Below are positions 57,851 through 64,000 of a stretch of 64,000 bases of DNA, piece after piece. Each line of letters begins with the position of its first letter. Position 1 is the first letter of the stretch. Source of the DNA: Calendula officinalis (taxonomy: Eukaryota > Streptophyta > Magnoliopsida > Asterales > Asteraceae); NCBI GenBank assembly GCA_963853835.1, contig OY970835.1:13522501-13586500 (forward strand), in the 5' to 3' direction. The notes beneath the pieces are model-generated. The model was not told where the DNA came from, searched no databases, and saw only the letters and a list, made by a program, of their open reading frames with translations. The translations under genes were made by a program, and so were the position numbers.

Positions 57851-59305
57851 TCAAATGATAACAAAAGGGGGGAGAAGAGACAAAGAGATACTGAGGTTGA
57901 TCAAACTGAGCCTTCTGCTCAGGGGGAGAAAAGAAGAAGATTGAATGAAGATCAACCTCCACAACAACAACATCAGCAAAGCCCTCATACTGAGCCATTT
58001 CGCATTCAGTATGAGAGAAGAAGACAAAGAACAAGGTCAGAATTACAAGTTCAAGACCCACTTGAGCCATCTGCTCAGGGGGAGACTCATACTGACCAAC
58101 CACAGCAAACTTTTGAAGAGAATAATTTACAAATTGTGGTCTATAGGCCTTTCATCTGGCCTATTGCTGATGATGAAGATGAAGAACCAGATTTAGTAAA
58201 CTATGCACTAAATCTGGTAGAACAAGAAAGTTCTTCATCATCATCCTCGGATGATGAAGAACCAGAAAATCTGGTGATTAGAAGAAGGAGTTCCTTATCA
58301 AGAAGACCTATCAATGCTGTTCTTACTTCTTCTGAATCAAGTGAAGAATCTGCTCCTCTGGTAACAAGACAAAGAAGACCTGTTCTTACAAGGGACAGTG
58401 ATACCGAGCAGGCTCCTAGACTGACTCCTCAACAACTCTGGGCAGAACAAGAAAGATTTTTATATGAGCAAGAGTTGGGAGTAAAAACTGAACCAGAATC
58501 TGACCCAGATACTGATACTCCTGGTCCTTCACATAGAATCTCAAGAAAGGGTCCAGACCATATTCAACATTATTGGAATATGGTTGCTGCTAGGACTCAG
58601 TATAAGGAACAAAGAAAGGAGTTCTTGAGGACCAAAACATTTCAAAATGTAAGGGGGATACATTGGTTAAATCTGGATGTCAATAAAGTAAAAGTGAAGC
58701 TCAAAGAAGGAAGAATTACTATCACTTGTACTGGCTTAACCAGTCCCCCCATGAAGATATTTATTCATGATATTCAAAGAATTGGTCTTCAAGACTGGGT
58801 GAAGATCACAAGACTGATCAAAGAGCTTCCAAAGAAATCAACCTATGATCAAATAGTCTTGGATGAGATCTGTGCAGTAGCTGCAGTATGTTATGAGAAG
58901 GACTTACTTCATGAAATAGAGTACAGAACACTCAGTGTGATGACTGAGGCTTACTCAAACAACAGACCAGAATGCCTTCATACATACAAGTATCTTAGAA
59001 AGTACCCTCTTCCTCCTAACCTTGTATTTCAGGATCAAAAGAGTGTCATATATCCAACTTCTGGATATATGTATACTGACTCAGAGGATAGAGAGTGCTT
59101 CATTTCTGAAGAAGATCTACCAAGAGCTCAAATCAGTCACCTTGTTGGACTGAAATGGATGATCACCAAGAAAGAAGACTCTTGGTTCAGAAAGAAGATT
59201 GTTGCAGTTCTGAATAGTAGAAGGGATGAACTCAAAAACAGAGAAGAGTTTGTCCACATTAAACAAGAAGTCTTCTATGAGAATGAAGCCATCAACAGCA
59301 AATGA
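57851..59305 (+). CDS. Accessory gene 3' region, open in the same frame after one stop
   Basis: After the TAA at 57848-57850 the frame of exon 2 stays open for 484 codons to 59305. The first ATG-independent start suggested by frame analysis is the TTG at 57941, so readthrough, a further splice or a recent nonsense mutation are all possible. The protein is Q/E/S-rich at first, with TEPSAQGE-like repeats and acidic serine runs, then has a basic globular C-terminus (DHIQHYWNMVAARTQY, RGIHWLNLDVNKVKVKLKEG, KIFIHDIQRIGLQDWVKI, ISHLVGLKWMITKKEDSWF). I recognise no family. Its length argues that the stop is recent or bypassed. Confidence 0.5.
   Translation, partial: SNDNKRGEKRQRDTEVDQTEPSAQGEKRRRLNEDQPPQQQHQQSPHTEPFRIQYERRRQRTRSELQVQDPLEPSAQGETHTDQPQQTFEENNLQIVVYRPFIWPIADDEDEEPDLVNYALNLVEQESSSSSSSDDEEPENLVIRRRSSLSRRPINAVLTSSESSEESAPLVTRQRRPVLTRDSDTEQAPRLTPQQLWAEQERFLYEQELGVKTEPESDPDTDTPGPSHRISRKGPDHIQHYWNMVAARTQYKEQRKEFLRTKTFQNVRGIHWLNLDVNKVKVKLKEGRITITCTGLTSPPMKIFIHDIQRIGLQDWVKITRLIKELPKKSTYDQIVLDEICAVAAVCYEKDLLHEIEYRTLSVMTEAYSNNRPECLHTYKYLRKYPLPPNLVFQDQKSVIYPTSGYMYTDSEDRECFISEEDLPRAQISHLVGLKWMITKKEDSWFRKKIVAVLNSRRDELKNREEFVHIKQEVFYENEAINSK
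57863..57940 (+). other. Internal polypurine tracts
   Basis: Purine-only runs at 57863-57880 and 57921-57940. The second contains AGGGGGAGA, the same 9-mer found directly before the 3' LTR (59378-59386) and again at 58077-58085. Repeated polypurine tracts are a known Sirevirus trait. Confidence 0.6.
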
Positions 59306-59377
59306 AGAAGAAGATATTGCTGCCTATGCTGTTGCATTTTTGTTTATCTCTTTGTAATTGTTTTGTTATCATTAGAT

Positions 59378-59386
59378 AGGGGGAGA
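59378..59386 (+). other. Polypurine tract before the 3' LTR
   Basis: AGGGGGAGA one base before the 3' LTR at 59388; the primer for plus-strand DNA synthesis. Confidence 0.85.
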
Positions 59387-59387
59387 T

Positions 59388-59883
59388 TGTTAAGGCAAAA
59401 AGCCTTACCCCTTTGGATCTTAAGATAACAAAACAACCTAGACTAGCTTTGATCTATATGTAGAATAATATAGCTTAGTTTAGGTCTGATACTGAGTGAT
59501 CAGTATTGGAACTCAGTATCAGTACTCAGTATCAGATAGTGATACTGAGTAGAAGGACTGAGTGATACTCAGTATAGTAACGGACTAAGATCAAATCCCT
59601 TGATCTTAGTCATTTTCCTTACTTAGTCCTTCGGTTACTCCTTTGCTCATTATGTAAGATCTCTATAACACTATAAATAGAGATCATCTTGCAAAGGAGT
59701 ACTTACCAATTTACTTTACACATTCACATCTTTTGTAATTGATCAGTGGTCTTGTTATTCCGCAACAAGCCACACTTAGTGGATTTATACATTGACTATA
59801 TTCTTGTGTTATCACTCTAATATTTCTCTAAGTATAATAATCTATCAATTAACATTATAAACCAGGGTTGTTGTGACCTAACA
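59388..59883 (+). repeat. Copia 3' LTR
   Basis: A 496-bp copy of the 5' LTR at a constant offset of 10,954 bp, with two base differences. It is followed directly by the TGCGT duplication. Confidence 0.96.
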
Positions 59884-59888
59884 TGCGT
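59884..59888. repeat. Copia target-site duplication, right copy
   Basis: TGCGT, identical to 48429-48433. The five bases come from the LINE C endonuclease coding sequence. Confidence 0.93.
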
Positions 59889-60405
59889 AATTAACACACT
59901 CCCGAAATTCTCGCATGGCAATATTTCGCTGATATCCACCACAAGAATGGTCTTCAATATTAAGTGAAGCGTTAAAATCACCCATGATGACCCATGGTTT
60001 ATCAGCCATAAGTGTGCTATGAGCGTTCAAATTCTGCCATAACGCCCTTCGGTCTATGTAAGACGTGGCCGCATAAATAAAAGAGCAGAAAAAAGATTTT
60101 CTATCTGTTTTTGTAACAATTTGGACATGTATGACCTGATTTGACTGGCCTAAAATCATAATATCCACCAAGTTGTCATCCCAACCGAGTATGATACGAG
60201 AACCTTTGTCACACAAATGGCCATTTGACGACCACTTCCATCGAGCACAAACCTTATTGCACACTTCATAAACCTCTACAACATTTACATGTGATTCTAA
60301 GATGGCACAAATACTCAAATGGTTATCTACAACCACCTGACGAACCTCTTTTTGTTTAGGGGAGCGATTCAGACCCCTTATATTCCATGAAGCAAGACTA
60401 ATCAT
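59884..60405 (-). pseudogene. LINE C ORF2, 5' part: endonuclease N-terminus
   Basis: The start is probably the ATG at 60405, overlapping the ORF1 stop (60398-60400); an upstream in-frame ATG at 60417 is also possible. It shows WNIRGLNRSPKQKEVRQ, ILESHV with the catalytic E and VIMGDFNASL, and then meets the copia LTR after RECVNYA. If the copia element and one TGCGT copy are ignored, the frame continues directly into the part at 48428, so copia landed in a coding endonuclease. Confidence 0.92.
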
Positions 60406-62037
60406 TAAAAACCACATCAGAGGGAGTGCTTGCCCCCTTGTTTGACCCCACAGCTGAAGAGGCCATAAAATTAGCAGTTTCGTTGTTTATATCAGCCACT
60501 TCCTCATCATCCTCCACTGGGTTATTAAAGACATCAAAACCATTTGAAAGCGGGATGTTAAAACATTTGGACTTGTCCGAGGCACCCTCCTTACGTGAAA
60601 CTGTAGGTCTAGCATGGTGTATGTTGTTCACACCATCTATACTATTACTATTATCACTCGGAAACGTGCGCTCAAGGCTAATAGTAGGTGGAGCATGATA
60701 CATATGATCATCAACACTATTACCATTAGCGTCCACTCTGGATTTCAGCCGCTCATCAGGATGAACAATAGGTGTAGCATTATCTACACTATTACTGTTC
60801 ATATTCGAGCTAGAAGTACCAGTTTTTTGGCCCCCGTCCTTACTTACAATAGGTGTAACATAATGTTGCTCCCCATTATTTACACTATTACTGTAAGTTT
60901 TTTGACTAACGTTTGTATTATTTGTGTTACTTCCCGTAGGCCGGTACTGAAAGTTTGATCGAGGTTTCATCTTACGGTTTTTATTTCCAACGGATTGGAA
61001 TCCATCATCCACCACTTTGACTTCTGTTTGCTTATGAATTTCATGTTTTGGGCAGCCCTCAATTGTGTGACCAAACAGTTTACAAGTAGAACAACGGGGA
61101 GGTTTCCATTCATATTCCAGATGAATCTTGTCTTTTGACATACCCGGACCATCCATTGATGGTATTGCTATCACAAGAGACTCCCTAAGATCAGTTTCTG
61201 AATCAATCTCAATCAGTGCCCTAGCAAAACTGCTACGGCCCCATGATTCAGCACACATCTTACTAGAGTAAGAGTCTAACATCTTTGGTGTACCTATCTT
61301 AGACGCAATCAGACTTAAACCGTCATCAGTGAATGCAGCCATTGGAACATCATGAAATTTAACCCAAATAGGAATTTTTGTAAGGTCTTCTTTGGTTAAG
61401 GTTGCATTAGAGGACCATTTCTTAAGGATGATCGGGTTATTGCGAATCATCCATGGTCCATTTTCAAGCACATCTTCCACACCCTTTTGAGTGTCAAACT
61501 TAAAGAAATAGAAGCCCTTTGCATTCATCATCACTCTGTTCAGCCCGAATTTACTCCATACATTCTTGACATAGTACTCCACGATTGGAAAAGCTATGCG
61601 TTTGCCCAGGAAGTAACCATACAAAGTATTTGACAACCTCTTTGCTACTTTTTTAACAGATTCAATGGGTATAACAACATCTATGTCCCCAGCAGCCTCA
61701 GGAGCATCAATCTTTCGAAAGTTAACCTTTGTGGCAGCTCCCATACTACTAGTAACAGAGGCATAAGATGGCTTCTGGTGAACATCTTCTTTGGAACTAG
61801 ACACAGAAGCATTAGGAATCTGTTTTGATGTTTGTGACGAACCTGGAGGTTTAGGTATTTGTGAAACAGAATCCAAACTTTGCTTACATTCCAACCCTAC
61901 GGAAAGGATGGAACCACGAACAGCACTACGTGGTAAAATAACATTCCCTGATTTCCCAGAACTTTCCCATCGATATTCTTTAACTTATCTGCAAAATTAG
62001 AAGGCTTTTGCCCCGGATCATGTGTATCTTCTGCCAT
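60398..62037 (-). pseudogene. LINE C ORF1, gag-like protein with CX2CX4HX4C knuckle
   Basis: The likely start is the ATG at 62037, which opens MAEDTHDPGQ; a 1-nt frameshift near 61978-61984 (short A run on the sense strand) separates it from the long frame ending at 60398. The long frame holds a DUF4283-like domain (LYGYFLGKRIAFPIVEYYV, FYFFKFDTQKGVEDVLENG, IPIWVKFHDVP, FARALIEIDSE) and the knuckle CSTCKLFGHTIEGC. A polar, repetitive C-terminal part follows, with NSVD and VSKDGGQK-like repeats. Such ORF1 proteins bind the element RNA. Confidence 0.9.
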
Positions 62038-62545
62038 GATGAATACAGGTTAACGCATGCAACTAGAATCCTAGCCGCAGCCTTAAAATCTTCGCCAAAT
62101 CAGAAATAAATCTTCAGCAATCAAATAATAATTACGTCTAGGAAAATCCAGAAAACGGCAAGATTTGATTCGTAGGGTTTTAAGAATCAGAAATCAGAAA
62201 ACTTATCAATCCGAATCAGAAATACGAACGTAGGATTAAAGCTAGCAATAATCGAACGTAGGGTTCTTTTTGAGAGGGTTGAAGAAAAAACGAACGTAGG
62301 GTTCTATAAGTGAAAACGGCCGCAGGGTTTAAGTGTATTAATTCACAATCTCTAATGGAAAAACCGTGATCTTCACAATAAAATCCAACAATTATGTAAA
62401 TGATTGAAAGATTAACGATGAATACCAAGAACCAAAACGAAATCAGAAGAGAAATTGAAGAAACTGCCGTATGAAAACCACGATTCAGAAATCGCCAACC
62501 TTGAGAGAAAAGGTCAACAAGTCAACGACGCCAAAACATCATTTC
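62038..62545 (-). promoter_or_regulatory. LINE C 5' UTR with repeated telobox-like motifs
   Basis: About 508 bp upstream of ORF1 and the likely site of the internal promoter. On the sense strand it carries CCTACGTTCG at 62225-62234, 62253-62262 and 62291-62300. The last two read AACCCTACGTTCG, so each contains AACCCTA, the core of the plant telo-box. A related AAAACCCTACG is at 62171-62180 and AAACCCTGCG at 62321-62330. Function is inferred from position and repetition only. Confidence 0.55.
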
Positions 62546-64000
62546 TGGTTATGGGTTATGGAAACCTATTACTTGTAAAATGGATATCTATAGGCTACTG
62601 GTCATGGCTAGTAGTTATAATGGTTCAAGGGCCATCAGTATCAGTTATGGACATCTAGTGGTTATAATGGTTCAAGGACCATGGTTATGGGTTATGGACA
62701 CCTATTACTTGTAAAATGGATATCTGTAGGCTATTGGACATCGCTAGTAGTTATAATGGTTCAAGTGCCATCGATATGAGTTATGGACATGTAGTGGTTA
62801 TAATGGTTCAATGTCCTTGGTTATGGGTTATGGACACCTATTACTTGTAAAATGTATATTTATATGGTATTGGTCGTGGCTAGTAGTTATAATGGTTCAA
62901 GGGCCATCAGTGTCAGTTATGGACATCTAGTGGTTATAATGGTTCAAGGACCATGGTTATGGGTTATGGACACCTATTACTTGTAAAATGGATATCTGTA
63001 GGCTATTGGACATGGCTAGTAGTTATAATGGTTCAAGGGCCATCAGTATCAGTTATGGACATCTAGTGGTTATAATGGTTCAAGAACCATGGTTATGGGT
63101 TATGGACACCTATTACTTATAAACCGGATATCTGTTGGCTATTGGACATGGCTAGTAGTTATAATGGTTCAAGGGCCATCAGTATCAGTTATGGACATCT
63201 AGTGGTTATAATGGTTCAGGGATGATTGTTATGGGTAATGGACACCTATTACTTTTAAAATGGATATCTATATGCTATTGGTCATGGCTAGTAGTTATAA
63301 TGGTTCAAGGGTCATCGATATGAGTAATGGACATGTAGTGGTTATAATGGTTCAATGGCCTTGGTTATGGGTTATGGACACCTATTACTTGTAAAATGCA
63401 TATCTATAGGCTATTGGTCATGGCTTGTAGTTATAATGGTTCAAGGGCCATTGATATGAGTTATGGACATGTAGTGGTTATAATGGTTCAAGGACCATGG
63501 TTATGGGTTATGGACCCCTATTACTTGTGAATTGGATATCTATAGGCTATTGGTCATGGCTAGTAGTTATAATAGTTGAAGGCCCATCAGTATGAGTTAT
63601 GGACATCTAGTGGTTATAATGGTTCAAGGACCATGGTTATGGGTTATGGGCGCCTATTACTTGTAAAATGAATTTCTATAGGCTATTGGTCATGGCTAGT
63701 GGTTATAATGGTTCAAGGGCCATCAGTATCAGTTATGGACATCTAGTGGTTATAATGGTTCAAGGACCTTGGTTATGGGTTATGGACACCTATTACTTGT
63801 AAAATAGATATCTATATAGGTCATGGGTAGTAGTTATAATGGTTCAAGGGCCATCGGTATCAGTTACAGACATCTAGTGGTTATAATGGTTCAAGGACCA
63901 TGGTTATGGGTTATGGACCCCTATTACTTGTAAATTGGATATCTATACGCTATTGGCCATGGCTAGTAGTTATAATAGTTGAAGGGCCATCAGTATCAGT
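62546..64000 (+). repeat. 136-bp satellite array, block 4
   Basis: The satellite resumes at the right copy of the LINE C target-site duplication and continues in the same orientation to the window end. About ten to eleven monomers, including a GGGAATGG-type variant shared with 44770-44800 (GGAACGATTGTTATGGG near 44776, GGGATGATTGTTATGGG near 63218). Confidence 0.96.

Larger units (their letters stand above)
48434..59883 (+). mobile_element. Ty1/copia LTR retrotransposon, Sirevirus-like, 11.45 kb
   Basis: Complete element with two 496-bp LTRs (TG...CA), a 5-bp duplication TGCGT on each side (48429-48433 and 59884-59888), a primer-binding site for initiator tRNA-Met, gag, pol in the order protease, integrase, RT, RNase H, a long accessory gene after pol, and a purine tract before the 3' LTR. 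Integrase before RT defines the copia order. The large size, extra 3' gene and repeated purine tracts fit the Sirevirus lineage. The LTRs differ at only two positions that I can see, so insertion is recent. It lies inside the endonuclease region of LINE C. Confidence 0.96.
45054..62545 (-). mobile_element. LINE C, L1-type retrotransposon split by a copia element
   Basis: Minus-strand LINE of about 6.0 kb once the 11,450-bp copia element and its 5-bp duplication are removed. The tail appears as T26 at 45052-45077; the 5' end is at 62545. Order: 5' UTR, ORF1, ORF2 with endonuclease split by copia, RT, zf-RVT, and a short 3' UTR of about 240 bp. It differs from LINEs A and B in protein sequence, in having no ORF3, and in its 3' end. 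ORF1 and RT each carry a frameshift and the zf-RVT region has an in-frame stop. Confidence 0.94.

Noticed and set aside
55438..59305. Envelope-like gene of the copia element
   Set aside because: No signal peptide, transmembrane helix or furin-like site seen, so I call it an accessory gene of unknown role.
1..64000. CRISPR array or bacterial repeats
   Set aside because: The repeats are 136-bp contiguous satellite without unique spacers, in a eukaryotic retroelement context.
1..64000. Telomeric repeat array
   Set aside because: TTATGGGTTATGG looks vaguely telomere-like, but no TTTAGGG tandem run exists.

Overview
This window reads as plant nuclear heterochromatin. It contains no host gene, rRNA, tRNA or CRISPR that I can support. 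It is a long head-to-tail satellite array, all in one orientation, into which three LINE (L1-type non-LTR) retrotransposons have inserted; one LINE was later split by a Ty1/copia LTR retrotransposon. Plant origin rests on the DUF4283-like and CX2CX4HX4C ORF1 proteins, the zf-RVT-type ORF2 tail, and a Sirevirus-like copia element primed by initiator tRNA-Met. The wording of the RT proteins and of the copia accessory ORF reminds me of Asteraceae elements; that is a memory-based impression, not a search result.

Layout. Satellite block 1 is 1-20644, followed by 5'-truncated LINE A (+, 20645-23043). Satellite block 2 is 23044-33476, followed by nearly full-length LINE B (-, 33477-41505). Satellite block 3 is 41506-45053, followed by LINE C (-, 45054-62545), whose endonuclease domain is interrupted by an 11,450-bp copia element (48434-59883). 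Satellite block 4 is 62546-64000 and runs off the window. Satellite totals about 36 kb, roughly 265 monomers.

Satellite. The monomer is 136 bp and contains two related subunits, 47 bp and 89 bp, that share a core of about 40 bp. Several higher-order periods are visible from shared rare variants: 4255 bp (two near-identical copies), 1804 bp (about 2.5 copies), 1359 bp (ten monomers, about 2.2 copies) and 683/547 bp (five- and four-monomer units marked by a CATG duplication). LINE B sits cleanly inside the last of these.

Retroelements. LINEs A and B belong to one family. Both carry, downstream of ORF2 and overlapping its end in the +1 frame, a third open frame of about 500 codons that has stayed open in two diverged copies and contains repeated TTGAC/GTCAA hairpins. 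LINE C is a different family without that frame. All LINE ORF1/ORF2 regions are broken by frameshifts or a stop, mostly at homopolymers. The copia element is young (two LTR differences in 496 bp) with intact gag and pol. The sequence predicts an unusual expression plan: pol has no start codon of its own, but a consensus intron (50279-51624) would fuse the N-terminal half of Gag in frame to Pol, with the Gag stop codon lying inside the branch-point motif. A second consensus intron (56828-57512) lies in an accessory gene downstream of pol that has its own TATA-like box and 5' leader. These two predicted introns and the LINE ORF3 are the strongest candidates for undescribed biology here.
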